A program made the translations under genes and the position numbers. The notes under the pieces were generated by a model, which worked only from the letters and a program-made list of their open reading frames with translations, made no database searches and had not been told where the DNA came from. A stretch of DNA of 64,000 bases, taken from contig CM055102.1 in NCBI GenBank assembly GCA_029204225.1, positions 43,440,476-43,504,475 of the forward strand, in the 5' to 3' direction. Each line of letters opens with the position of its first letter. Positions within the stretch are counted from its first letter, which is position 1. Shown here piece by piece: positions 1-11,506 of the stretch. The DNA comes from Diphasiastrum complanatum (Eukaryota > Streptophyta > Lycopodiopsida > Lycopodiales > Lycopodiaceae).

Positions 1-544
1 TACCCTTCTCTCTCTCTTCCTTTCTCTCTCACAAAAAGCATAAGAAATAGCAATTCCAATAAGCTTTAGATCCAACAATTAGCAAATACAAAGAAAACAT
101 GAGAGATGGAGGATAAGAGATAAAGAGCAAGGACATTCACAAATCCATTCCATAAGAGAGCCAATCTACTTGTATTGAAATGAAGATGAAAACATGTTTC
201 TCAAACTCGAGTTACCACTATTTATAGTAGAATGGCCTCAAATCCTATTGGCCAATTCCTACCTCCCTAACTATTCAAATTTAAAAAAGAGTGAGAACCC
301 ATTCAATAATTGGAGAGAACCAACTTGAAATTGAAATTTGGTGAGAACCCCTATTTTATTCACTAACTTGACATTTAGGCCCTGCGACATTAAAAATCTC
401 GCAAAAAGGCCTAAAGTCCTTTTATTGACTTGTAACTAATCAAGTAACCATGTGATCATTGGGTTGGACTTACGCATGGTGCCAAATCCCTCTCACTTAT
501 TAACTAGGGTTAGGGTTGCCTCGATATCCGCAAACCCTCCAACA
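1..544 (-). mobile_element. Partial LTR, Ty3-type family C
   Basis: This stretch matches the LTRs at 18256-19096 and 38183-38929 in the same orientation, and those at 26059 and 27962 in reverse. It ends with the family terminus CCTCCAACA, which reads TGTTGGAGG on the minus strand. Inside are the inverted TATA-like stretch (near 230), the inverted polyadenylation-type signal, and the telomere-like CTAGGGTTAGGG near the 5' terminus. The TC-rich block at 1-35 is the same block that has expanded greatly in the 18.5 kb copy. The other end lies outside the window. The sequence after 544 does not match D's internal region, so it may be a solo LTR. Confidence 0.85.
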
Positions 545-913
545 TTCCACTAGTATATATTCTCTCCCAGTAGGAGAAAATATTCCTCTTAATCTCCTTA
601 TGCAACCTGGAATAGCAATTGACCTCCTATTCTTGCATTATAATAGTCAGACACCATGCAAGTGCTCCTATGTCCACAATTATAGGTATGGGCCTTCATA
701 TGATTATTAATTACTTTATTGGCCAAGCTTGAAACGATGAGGCATAACTAACAACCACATACACTGGAGTGACCGGCTATCCATGTCAGGAATTATTCCG
801 ATATCTTAATTCTGCTGAATTCCAATTGAATTCAATGGTTATCCCTAATATTAGTTAGAATTTGTCATCCAATATGAATTCAATGGGATTCAGTCAATAA
901 CTTAGGATATTTT
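545..913. other. No gene recognised
   Basis: AT-rich sequence between two mobile elements. The only reading frame (516-710) is short and runs into the LTR. I see no domain or repeat. Confidence 0.5.
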
Positions 914-1448
914 TTACGAGAGGGAAATTCGTGAAACAGTCACGATCGCAGATCGCGTTCCTCTTCCAAGACTCGGATGGAGTTCAGATGCGACCGCTGG
1001 ACACTGCCAGCTGAGTCACTCCTACAATCTTCCAGAGTGTAGTCAGTCACTACTAATCTATGTTCACAAAATTAATACATCATTCGACATAATTTCAACC
1101 AAAGTGCAGAATTCAAAAGAACAAGAAAAACTCAGACATACGAAATAAGCAGCATATGCATTCGCATTCAACATCAGATACAATAAGAAAATCGTCTAAA
1201 TTGATGTCTCTTATGAATTTCTTCAAGCATTGCACGCGAATCCACGCAGTGCGTTGGCGTGAGAGAAACACGGTTCTCTCACGAGTAATAGTCTCGCTTC
1301 ACTAGTGGACAATTGGATCTTTTGATCCTAGACACAGAGCTCTTCTCGCACGCAGGCGGAGTTGTTGTCTGTAATTCGTCTTGATTGCTTACCAGCACCA
1401 AATTTCTATGTATTACACTATGTGTATTCTGTTCTGATCTATATGTCA
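914..1448 (-). repeat. 3' LTR of copia J
   Basis: 535 bp, the same length as its partner at 2952-3486. The inner end is ATATGTCA, as in the partner. The outer end is mutated. Confidence 0.85.
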
Positions 1449-1621
1449 AGTATATGATATAGGTTGTCTTTCCTTCTGCCTTGAGCTATGAGAGTGCTGG
1501 TGCTGGCGTCATTCACATTGCATGCTTCGTTAGAAAACGTCACACACATCCCTGCATCTGCTATTTTTGCTACACAGATCAAGTCTTGCTGCAGAGTAGG
1601 CACGAACAAAACATCTTTGAG

Positions 1622-2938
1622 TCATCTGTCTCTGTTGTTGGTGTTGAGCCATAGTGAACCAATGCCATTCACTTGATGTCTAGATCCATCTCCAAGAACT
1701 ATGAATCTTGAGGGATCCACACTTCTGAAATCAGACATTATTCGTCTTGATGTCACGAAGTGTGAGGTGGCTCGTGAATCTAGGATCACCTTATGTGCGT
1801 TAGACGTTGATGCTGCACACACATCTTCACATATGTAGGCGGTCGAACAATTTCTGTTCGTTTTTTCTTTGCCCATCTTCGAACTCTCGGGCTCCTCGAC
1901 ATAGGAAGAACTATTGTTGTTCTTCTGTCTGTTCTGTGTTGATATGTTTCTTGGGTTCTGGCGGCACTCCATGGCTGCATGACCCTTCTTATGGCAATGG
2001 ATACACTCAATCTTGGGATTGAGCGAGCAGGTATCTACTGTATGCCCGTCTCTTCTGCATCTCACGTAGGTCTTCTTGTCTGTATCTTGTTGTTTCGACC
2101 TCCCTTAGGTCTTCCAGTTGCTCTTGCTAGTCCCCTCTGCTTGTTGGTCATGATCCTACCTCTGATTCGACTCCCTCTTAGGCTTGAATTGTTTCTTGGA
2201 TTTTTCTCTGTTGCCGTAGAGGGCCTAGTCAGAACCATCCTTGTGATCAAAGTGTTCTCTGGCCTCGACTTCCTCTCGAATCTCGACAATCGCTTTTTCG
2301 AGGTTCATGGTGGGATCTTTCACGAGCAGGGTTCGTGTCATCTAGAAAGATCTGGGTAAGGCTCTCAACAAGTACGTGAGCTGTTCTCAGCTGATACTAC
2401 ATTCTTTGCTCCAGAGTTGTGTAGTGATAGAAACAGATCCTTTATCTTTCTTATGAAAGAGGTGAGGTCTTTTCCACCCCACTACAAATTCATCAGCTGA
2501 TCTTCCAGCATCATGATCTGACTTCTTGATTTCGTCTGAAATCTTGTGAGCAGTGCATCCCACATCTCCTTAGCTTTGGAGAGTGTAGCCATGTCAAGTG
2601 TAAGGCTATCTTTGATGGAAGATGATAGCAAGGCTACTACCTTGTCATTTTTCTCCCTCCATTCGCGTACCTCCTTGCCTATTGTTGTAGGCATTTATTC
2701 TGTGCCATCCACCCAGGGGAAGAGTCCTTCGCCCTTGAGTATTAAGGATGTCTTAACTTTCCAGGCTAGAAAGCTAGATCCTGAAGAATCAAGTACAATG
2801 TAGATCTTGCTCTACATGCTGCTGATCGAAGCCATTGCTTCTTGAAGTCTGTTTCTTTGTTGGTGGTTGATTGTCTGAATGCTTGGCCTCCTAGATCTAC
2901 TAGCTTCTTGGCTATGTCAGAATATGACAGGATAACCT
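1622..2938 (-). pseudogene. copia J gag and protease start, decayed
   Basis: Read right to left, fragments in different frames give a copia-type gag. The capsid part at 2482-2694 contains KAKEMWDALLTRFQTKS, typical of the UBN2/retrotran_gag family. A zinc knuckle CIHCHKKGHAAMEC (CX2CX4HX4C, RNA binding) lies in 1622-2065. It is followed by the retropepsin region, where the usual DSGATSH motif reads DSRATSH, so the active-site glycine is lost. Several stops and frameshifts separate the pieces (2062-2289 lies in another frame). The original start is near 2935 but has no clean ATG. It is certainly non-functional. Confidence 0.85.
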
Positions 2939-2950
2939 GTTCTGATACCA
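2939..2950 (-). other. Primer binding site, copia J
   Basis: The minus strand reads TGGTATCAGAAC, one base from the canonical initiator Met-tRNA primer site, one base inside the 5' LTR. Confidence 0.8.
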
Positions 2951-2951
2951 C

Positions 2952-3486
2952 TGATGAGAGGACAATTCGCGAAACAGTCGCAATCACGGATCGCGTTCTT
3001 CTTCCAGGACTCGGATGGAATTCAGAGGCGACCACTGGACACTGCCAACTGAGTCACTCCTACGTTCCTCCAAAGTGTAGTCAGTCACTACTGATCTACG
3101 TTCACAAAATTAATACAACATTTGATATAATTTCAACCAAAGTGCGGAATTCAAAAGAGCAAGTAAAACTCAGACATACAAAATAAGCAACATATGCATT
3201 CACATTCAAGATCAGATACAATAAGAAAATCGTCTATATTGATTTCTCTTCTGAATTTCTTCAAGCACTGCATGTGAATCCACGCAGTGCGTTGGCGTGA
3301 GAGAAACACAGTTCTCTCACGAGTAATAGTCTCGCTTCACTAGCGGACAGTTCGATCTTCTGGTCCTAAACACAGAGCTCTTCTTGCACGCAAGCGGGGT
3401 TGCTGTCTGTAATTTGTCTTGATTGCTTACTAGCACCAGACTTTTGTGTATTACACTATGTGTATTCTGTTCTGATCTATATGTCA
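2952..3486 (-). repeat. 5' LTR of copia J
   Basis: 535 bp direct repeat of 914-1448, with plus-strand ends TGATGAGAGG and TATATGTCA. It abuts the primer site. Confidence 0.85.
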
Positions 3487-4005
3487 ACTATAATCCAGTA
3501 GGTACAGTCTATTTGTGTAAATCTAAGATTAGAGTGATTAAGCATCTACAACTAACCAGAGAATTACAAGAGTGACAGATTAGCCACAATGGGAGTATCT
3601 GTTGACGTCATGCCATCAGATCAGATTACTGTACTTCTCGGTACTTGCGTGATCTTTGGTGGTACTCCTTGGAGCGAGAGCGTTGAACGGGTTTCGTTTA
3701 CTTCGTCTGTCTTCTTCCATACTGGACCGCGAAGGAATCTCGTTCGTGGATCTTTCATGTTCGCGAACCGTTCGTCTTCGTCTCCATTGACTTTCGTGTT
3801 CGGGAAACTCTTTGTGTTTCGTGTCTCATGTTCGAGTTCGCGAACATCTTTGTTAGGCGAGGGCTGAAAGCTAGCAAGGCTTTGTAATCAAAAACATTTT
3901 ATTTCTTCAATTTCTCATTCAAGAAATATTCTATATCAAGAATCTTCTATATTCTATACACACAATTCTCATAGATGAATCTTGATGACTCACAAATCAT
4001 GTGTC
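3487..4005. other. No gene; TTCG-rich stretch
   Basis: At 3700-3860 the sequence is unusually rich in TTCG and GTTCGCGAA-like words, resembling the TTCG-rich DNA at 42240-42440 and 5560-5640. It may be decayed LTR. The 92-aa reading frame here has no recognisable domain. Confidence 0.35.
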
Positions 4006-4806
4006 TTATAAGCAATATAGATCAGCCTTTTTCTGGGACATAGATTTCTTGAATCTCTTTCTCTTCGGCTTCCTGGGTTCCGATGCTGCTTGATCTAATT
4101 CGTCAAAATATTTTGTTTGGTCTGGACCGCGCTTCTTACCCTTCTTGGTTTTCAAAGTGATTGGAATTTGTGCAAACTGCTTCCTGGATGCCACTATAGT
4201 AGAATCATATGCTTTCGCAATCTGAAACACATCCTCGAGGCTTTGAAGCACGTTTCGCCTACATTCGTTCTGATAGTCGGCTGGCAAACCTAGGACAAAC
4301 TGCCAAAGTGTCAACTTCGCATCGTATGATGAAACCCTATTCCATAGGTCCATGAATTCTTGGATATAAGAGTCTTAACTCTTTGTACCCATCTTGTAGT
4401 TCACGAACTTTAGGTAGTAGTCCACATTATCAGCAACTACGAAAGCTTTCTTAAAAAGTTCCGCAAATGCCTCTCAAGTAGTTGGCTTCACCGGTAAATC
4501 TCGCCACCACGATGATGCTTTGCCGTGTAAGAACAGCATGACACTTTCAGTTTTCTTCTCATCAGGAACACCGTACAGATTGAAGTAACTACTCCACCTG
4601 GCCAGCCAATCCTCAACGACCTCAGTTTTGTTCTCCTTCTTCTCGTCCGCATAAACCTCCGGTTGAAAATCGAGATTGGGTGAAGACATCAATTTGACCT
4701 TATTCATCAGAACCTCCATCGGCTGATCTCTCATCAGATTACGATTATTCACCATATAAGATGGCGCACCTGGATTTGCAGCATGATTTGAAGTTTCTTT
4801 GGCCAT
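4006..4806 (-). pseudogene. Ty3-like gag remnant
   Basis: Two open stretches (4474-4806 and 4006-4353) are pieces of one gag. The first begins MAKETSNHAANPG and ends with a capsid motif, LFLHGKASSWWRDL, typical of the retrotransposon gag family PF03732. The second has the second half of the capsid domain (LWQFVLGLPADYQ) and a basic, lysine-rich tail. Stops in between break the frame. The protein would form the virus-like particle. No protease or polymerase follows on the left, where unrelated DNA begins at about 4000. Confidence 0.75.
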
Positions 4807-5490
4807 CTTGATATATCTATCCTGGAAATTACTAAATTAAGTTAATAACAAATTAACTCATAGTGAAGTACTGTTGACCAAAAACTGACTGAAATTGACT
4901 CCAGCATGGTCAAGTCACTATTTTTAGTCAATTTCATAGACATTACAAGAAACTGGAAAAAACTAAAAATTTCGAGTTTTCGCAATTTTAATTTTTTTTT
5001 TTTTAAGTTTTACGTTTTCTAAAAATCATAGTTAGTTATTAAGCTATTGAAATCGAAAATTCGATTTACTGTTCGATTCTTAATTTTACTTTATTAATGT
5101 CCCTCAGGCATGCAAGACATGCGACATTAAACTGATTTTTTACTTTACGAAATTTTACGTAAAAATTCAGTTCTACGAAAATTGTCAACTATAAAATCCA
5201 GTTTTGTATCTAACCGTCAGAGTACATGTGTATGACCACTCAAAATAGATCTATGATTTGTCCTTGATGCACTTTGTGTTGAGCTCCCCGAGCTCCAGAT
5301 TTGATGAATTCCACACAGGTATCAGGGCTCCCTGAGCCAAAAGATTAATCGTTTGATTGCCCACTTTATGGTCCACTCCGTGCCTTGATGCTTTTGCACC
5401 TTGATTTCTCCCCTTGTCTCAACCTGATCTTGATACTTTTCTTTTTTGGCTCTTTAAGGTAGGCAAAGATTGAGTACTCTGCAGCGCACC
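4807..5490. other. Noncoding, possible retroelement leader or LTR
   Basis: AT-rich sequence directly upstream of the gag remnant. Positions 5150-5260 resemble 50565-50670 (shared words include TTTACGTAAA, CAGAGYACATG and TGACCACTCAAA), so this is part of a dispersed repeat. I could not set LTR boundaries. Confidence 0.4.
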
Positions 5491-5559
5491 TCTCACTTAG
5501 CTTGAAGTAGCAGTCTTTGACTAAGCCCAAATTGAACCATTGACCTCATGGAGAGCCAA

Positions 5560-5880
5560 GGGTTCGCACCAGTTTGATCCGCATACGAACTACGTCTTCG
5601 CGTTTGTTTGAAGCACCATGTTCGTGTCGCGCAAAACTTGACTTTCACAATTCCATCACTGGTCAGTTGCCTCACAGTCAAAACAAGAAGTGTACATCTA
5701 GCTTGGCTTCAAGTATCTCTCTTTGAATCAGACACATGCATCCAGAGTTTGCACTAGTCCGATTCCAATATGAATTGTCCCTTGGCATCCGTTCGAAGTA
5801 CCAAGTCTCTCGTGCAAGACTCAACTTTCACAGTTCCTTCGTTGATCAGCTGCTTTACACGTAACACAAGTCATCGTACT
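5560..5880. repeat. Two diverged tandem units, about 180 bp
   Basis: 5565-5690 and 5745-5870 align along their length (for example ACTTGACTTTCACAATTCC with ACTCAACTTTCACAGTTCC, spaced 183 bp). Function unknown. Confidence 0.6.
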
Positions 5881-6489
5881 CATTATGTCTCCTCATCATT
5901 GTTGGTCCAGAGAAAGCTTACAACAAGCTTTCCTTTCCATAACAAAAACTTGTCAACTTATTAGGTTCAAAGTTTGCCAATCTCCTCGTGTTCGCTAGTC
6001 TCCTCGTGTGAGTAGGTCGCCTTGATTTTGCCCCCATTTTGATCAACTTTCATTCAAAATTTGCCCCAAGAGAGAGGTGTGTGTGATAGTTCCTCTCCAC
6101 TTATAAAATCAACTAACCGGACTTAGAGTAGAGTTCTCAAACAAAAAGCCTTTCCAACACTTTGCTTCCCATCTGCTAGGATTATGGCTTGATCCAACTT
6201 GTTGCCAATCGAAGATCCCCTGAAATTGCCCTTTTCAACTTTTGACTTCCTGTTTGCGTCTGGTGAGCGTTGTCGCAAAATGAAACTAACCCAAGCAATA
6301 GGCTAGCCATCCATCCTTTGCAAACATCAAGTCGTTTCGTTGTCATTCACGTGCTAGTACTTGAACTGCGAATTCGCCCCACAGATTCTGTAGTCCTCTT
6401 TGTTTGATGGTATCAGCCTTCAAAAGAAAGGTTCCTTCTCGAGTCATCAGCTCTTTGTATCATAAGCAATCATGCAAACCATGCAAAAC
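5881..6489. other. No gene recognised
   Basis: I see only short reading frames and no repeat that I can pair within the window. Confidence 0.4.
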
Positions 6490-7445
6490 ACGACCTTCAA
6501 CTCTTGCCGTCCAAACCCACTTGACATACAAGCAGCCAACTCGCCAACGACGATCCGACTTAACCAACTTGAAGTTCCGAAACAAACATTGAGATCCAAC
6601 CTGGCGCCATGCCAGATGGGGGGTCCCGATGTGGGTGACTTCCCTCCAGGCAAGCCACCCGACATACATCAAACTTAACCAACTCGAAGCTTCGTTACAA
6701 ACAAGTAACATCCATTCCAAGCAAGCGATCCGACTTACATCAGACTTAACCAACTGAAAGCTTTGTCACAAGCGCTGGAAGCAACCTGGCGCCACGCCAG
6801 ACTGGACAGCCATAAACAGGTAACTTCCACCCAAGCAAGCCATCCAAATCAGTCGACAGGTTAGAGCCCGTTCTCCAAGAGCGTTCATGCAAGGAACACT
6901 CAGAACCACAAGCCGCGACAGATACGGAAACAACCAGTTCCTAGACCAAATGGTCTGATAGCATACCGTTGGCACCGTGGACCGAATGGTCTCGACGGCA
7001 TACCGCTGGCGTCCCGGGATACGACCCTCAGCTATGTGCCAGATCAAAAAGTTTGAAGCGGCCTTACAACTGGTGCTTTTACCGAACACTGAAACCCAGA
7101 AGGTAATCAGAGTCAGTTTAAGAAAAATCTCACTTTATTAATAAATCTGAGAAGGTTATATTTCAAGTGTGTGACCGACCCTAGTCTCCGAGGCACTGGC
7201 ATGCCAAGGTGGGCGCCAGGACAACATTCCAGCAAGGGAGGCTGAGACTTGGTTGGAGCTCACCCTGAGTCGCAACCTGCACTCCCCTATAGTATTGGTG
7301 GGATTCACCACCTCCCCTCATACCAAGTACTCTACCCAAGCTGGTAAAGCACATTTTCTCTCTCTAGAAAGTCATTTTATCTCTCTAGAATTTATTTATT
7401 CCCAGACTTTCTTTAATCATGCCTAGATCGTGTGAGGTGATTGCA
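6490..7445 (-). mobile_element. Solo LTR, family A
   Basis: About 955 bp matching, in reverse, the copies at 59490-61012, and in the same direction the copy at 61081-62384. On the minus strand it holds an AATAAA-type signal (near 7140) and the sub-repeats GGCTTGCTTGG...TGGCGCCAGG. Family A is related to family B at 63062-63835, which sits directly before a primer binding site; that is why I call these LTRs. The outer ends are approximate. No coding region adjoins it. Confidence 0.7.
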
Positions 7446-7499
7446 CATTGATCTGAGCTCTTCGCTAGAATCAATCAAAGATTTTTAGCCATAGGAACT

Positions 7500-7620
7500 T
7501 GGCGCCGGCTAGATTCTGGTCACTGTGGCGCTGGGAGCGGCGCTGGCACCAGGAGCAGCAGGGGCGCTGCTGGTGCCGGGGACAACGCTGGCGCTAGTGG
7601 CACTGGAAGTAAAGCTTGTA
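7500..7620. repeat. GC-rich degenerate repeat
   Basis: Repeated GGCGCTGG/GGCACTGG words make a small GC-rich island in AT-rich surroundings. It is too short and irregular to assign. Confidence 0.45.
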
Positions 7621-7834
7621 AAGGTAACTTTACAACAGGGAAGCTATTGCTCTTGTTCATAAGTTGTGGCTAAGCTTTAAAAACTTTGTAAAGCTCATAA
7701 CTAAAAAAAGGGTTTTTTTTTTTTTAACAACGGGAAGGTCTAATATGATGTGGGTGTAGAACCTTTTCTTGAAGTTCCAATCGTCACAACAGTGTGCATA
7801 TAGTAGTAGAGCATTTTAAAATGAAGAACCATCC

Positions 7835-7928
<94 letters not shown>

Positions 7929-7986
7929 CATTCACATAGCTCCTCTTGCTTAAGCAAGACCAAACCCTTTCAAACCTTTATTCATA
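7619..7986 (+). repeat. Inverted repeat, left arm, with GA tract
   Basis: Matches the reverse complement of 11118-11506, including AACTTCAAGAAAAGG and CATAAGTTGTGGCTAAG words. A perfect (GA)n tract of about 90 bp lies at 7837-7926. Confidence 0.75.
7837..7926. repeat. (GA)n microsatellite, about 90 bp
   Basis: Uninterrupted GA dinucleotides. Confidence 0.97.
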
Positions 7987-9240
7987 AGCGATAGTTGAGA
8001 AGTAAAATACAATACAGTAAAGCACTATAAAGCAAGACTTATTTCGAGACATCGAGCTGGTACTTGCCACCATCCCACAACACAAAACCACGCGAGTAGT
8101 ATGTGAGGAAGACAAGTGTTAACACTGAATGTCAGGGAAAGTTAGAATGCATTCAAATTTGAATAGTTGGGTACATTGAATCTAGACCCAAAAATAGTAG
8201 GGCTAGCATTTTGGTGGGAAAGCCAAGTGGCCAAATAGGGTTTGGACCTGTTATAAAAGGATGTAACTCGTGGAGAGAGATATCTTCTCTCTTCTCTATC
8301 TCATTTCATGTTTATACATGGTTTTCTTGGGTTCTACTATCCATTGGTGCACTATCTTGGTAATTGCTTGCAATTCTATGTGTAGAATGATCATTTATTG
8401 CTATTTTCGGATCCACACGTGTGAAATACAGTAGCTTGCTGCTTTCGTACGGATAGCAACAGTACTTTATTATTTCATTCAAGTTTGATCAAATTCTATT
8501 AGTGTTTGCATCTCATTTTGTGTGTAGATGATGATTTTGTTACATTGGTGAGATTGGTAGTGTATTTCTCTTTCTAACCAAAGATCATTTAAGTAGATTG
8601 GATCTTAAGGATCTGAAATCTTTCACAGCTAGTGTGTATAGTACGAGCAATACTAGTTGCTTATTGTTGATCTGCATTAGCGGGGAGTAGTAAGCATTCA
8701 CTACTACCAATAGCATCCAATAGCATACTAGTTGGTTCCCAATGACAAACGTAAGGATTGGATGGGCACTTATATTCTATTTACGATTAGTCTCGTTAAT
8801 GCTAACATGCTTTTACATGCAATTTGTTTCGCTTTCCGCAACAATCCTCCTGAAATTTGGAAAGTTGTTTTTAGAGAAACAGAGTCACCATAATTTTATG
8901 CCCCTTTTACTGGGTGCAAAGATCATTGAAAAGACCACTGCCTGGTACATCAACTTCCCTCCCAATTTTGGAAAGTCATTTTTTGAGAGAGATGCTCTTT
9001 CATTCTCTCACTGTTTGGCCTTTTTCTTACCCAAAGCTTGGGCCATTTTTTTAAGGTTGGTCTTTAAGAACTTTGGGTTATCACATAAAGTTGTCATGAC
9101 CTATATATACATTTCAAATTCACTCAGCTTCTTACTTAAAGGGGTCAAATTGCAATGCAGCTTCAAAGTTTCAAGCCTGTTTGAGTAGCATTATCATTGG
9201 TGCTCATAGACATGTCAAACAATAGGGCCCAATAATAGTA
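7987..9240. other. No supported gene; LTR-like stretch
   Basis: 8100-8740 looks like a copia LTR: a TATA-like TTATAAAAGG near 8251 and the palindrome CACACGTGTG at 8414-8423, as in the copia LTRs of this window. I found no partner copy. A 148-aa frame at 8742-9188 has no recognisable domain or coding signature and is probably chance. Confidence 0.35.
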
Positions 9241-9250
9241 CATAGTACAA

Positions 9251-9287
9251 TACACACACACACATATATGTATGTATATATATATAC
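9251..9287. repeat. CA/TA microsatellite
   Basis: (CA)n passing into (TATG/TA)n. Confidence 0.85.
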
Positions 9288-9619
9288 CTTCCTGCACATG
9301 CAGCTCTTGCATTTGGACAGCTGAGGCTTACAAATCCATGTGTGCTGCAGTGCTTAGAACGGGACACATTGGACAACAGCCAACAAAGGAGAAAAGCTTC
9401 CACTCACCAACCTCTAGTACTGTGTTTTTTGTACGAGAGAGAGAGCCGAATAACCCGAAAACTCTGAGAAAAGTATGCACATGAAATGATCAGCCGTGAC
9501 AGGAGCATGTGCTGCATCATGCCTGTGAGTTGAATCTTGAGAAGACGAATCCACAATCCAGATTAAAGATTGAACACCCAAGATAAAGATAGGGGGGCCC
9601 ATCATCAGAGATCAAGTAT

Positions 9620-9810
9620 GACTGTGACACCCATTTTAATGACGTCTCGGGTCTGTCACTGTTCTTTTTTTTTTTGTTGTATGTCAGTCAGTGTGGCCAT
9701 GTCCATCCTCAATGATACATAGACTGCAGTGGATCTATGGACCATGATCCAAGACAGGATTCGAACTCTAGACCTCCACCTCGAGAAGTCTGCACTCTGG
9801 AGTCTGAACT
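9620..9810 (-). mobile_element. Possible tRNA-derived SINE
   Basis: On the minus strand the word GAGTTCGAATCC matches a Pol III B box, and an A10 tail follows about 100 bp downstream (the T run at 9666-9675). I cannot see a convincing A box or clear target-site duplications. An old tRNA-like fragment is an alternative. Confidence 0.3.
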
Positions 9811-11117
9811 TTGAAGAGACTGAAAATATTCGGAGGACTGACAGGCCTGGCCTTAAAACTTAAAAGTTAGCTAAGTTCACACAGAAATTTCAACTTATTT
9901 GGCCTCGTACCTGCACTTTAACATCACATTTGCGAGTTATTAGAGCGTGTTCCATGCACATTAAACAACAACTTTCTCCCTCACTCCGTCCAAAACTTTT
10001 GTCCTCCTGAAAACTTCAAAAATTTGTGCAGTTGAGTAGTGGCTTCAAGGGCCCTTCTACCCACTCTTTGAAACCACTTCTCACCATCCAAGTCTCAATA
10101 TGAGGTACACGAGGACATGCTCGGACACTTCAAAACTGTAGTTTTCCTTTAACAAGGAGCTAGCCAAAAACTTAAAAGGCTTCACCTAGTCCCTCTTAGG
10201 CTTGAAATTTGAAGTGCGCACCCACCTTTCACATTGAAAGGTTTTCAACTTTCCTGACCTTTCTAACACAACCTTATGTATCTTTAATAAGAAGAATTAT
10301 TTTGACATCACATGAAGATTAACTTTTGAAATTTACCTTTCAAGCATAAGGATAATTTTTAGTTTGCCACTTGCTTGACAATTTACAAAGATAATTCTTA
10401 ATTTGCCACTTGCTTGACACTTTACAGATATTTTTGCCTTTCTTTGAAGGGAGAATAGGCCTTTGACATGGATTGCACCTTATAATTGCCAAGCCTACCT
10501 CCCCATGCCCAAGAATTGCAGATTTGTTGTGTCACTAGAGGGTGCTCCCCTGAACTTTTAGTACCCTAATATATAAGATATGTTGGTCTCAAGCAATTAA
10601 TCTATGACATTTAGGGAAGTCAAGGTCCTAGGAAAATAAATGATATCTTGTGTTAGAAGATGATGACCTACAACTTAGAGCAGAAATGCGACACATTACC
10701 CCTATAATTGGCACGAACGTGGAGAGAAAGCTGGATAATTCTGAGTGAGAAGATTATGTATTTGCCAGGCCTGACTTTATGGGTACGACGAAATTTGGAC
10801 TTCCATAGATGAGGGGGATCAAAATGGTTCCACTTGGAGTTGAACCAAGACAAGGTAAAGAGAGGCTCTTTGGTCACAGAGTAGATAGAGAAATAGGATA
10901 TTTTTCCCACCTTATCCATGGCCTTGAAAATCCATTTATTATCACAATCAGTAGAGAGGGAGATGGAGAGAGGGCCAAGGTCTCCGTGAGTGCAGGCAAA
11001 GGACAAGAAGTTGGATTCGCAAGAAGAGAGGCCAAGTTTAGTTCTCGACAAGAGTTTTGAGTCACATGATTTGAAGGCCACTATTTTACTTTTCAGCTTA
11101 ATTGACCTTGTTGGAAT
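9811..11117. other. No supported gene
   Basis: Overlapping frames of 137, 83 and 63 aa cover 10668-11081 on both strands. None shows a known domain, and openness on both strands argues against coding. Confidence 0.4.

Positions 11118-11506
<389 letters not shown>

Larger units (their letters stand above)
914..3486 (-). mobile_element. Deleted Ty1/copia element J
   Basis: Two direct repeats of 535 bp (914-1448 and 2952-3486) bracket a short internal region read on the minus strand. On the minus strand each LTR begins TGACATATAG. Next to the right LTR lies a primer site complementary to initiator Met-tRNA (2939-2950). Only gag and the start of protease remain; integrase, reverse transcriptase and RNase H are missing, so this is an internal deletion derivative. 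By eye the LTRs differ at about 20 of the first 165 positions, so the insertion is old. I could not find a target-site duplication, and the left terminus reads TT instead of TG. Confidence 0.85.

Noticed and set aside
6404-6425. Plus-strand TGGTATCAGCC, like a primer site
   Set aside because: No LTR end of the right kind precedes it and no internal retroelement region follows; single chance match.
8742-9188. 148-aa plus-strand ORF, partly hydrophobic
   Set aside because: No domain or coding signature, and no second copy in the window; likely a chance frame in AT-rich DNA.
10668-11081. 137-aa minus-strand ORF
   Set aside because: The opposite strand is also open over the same bases and no motif is recognisable; not enough support for a gene.
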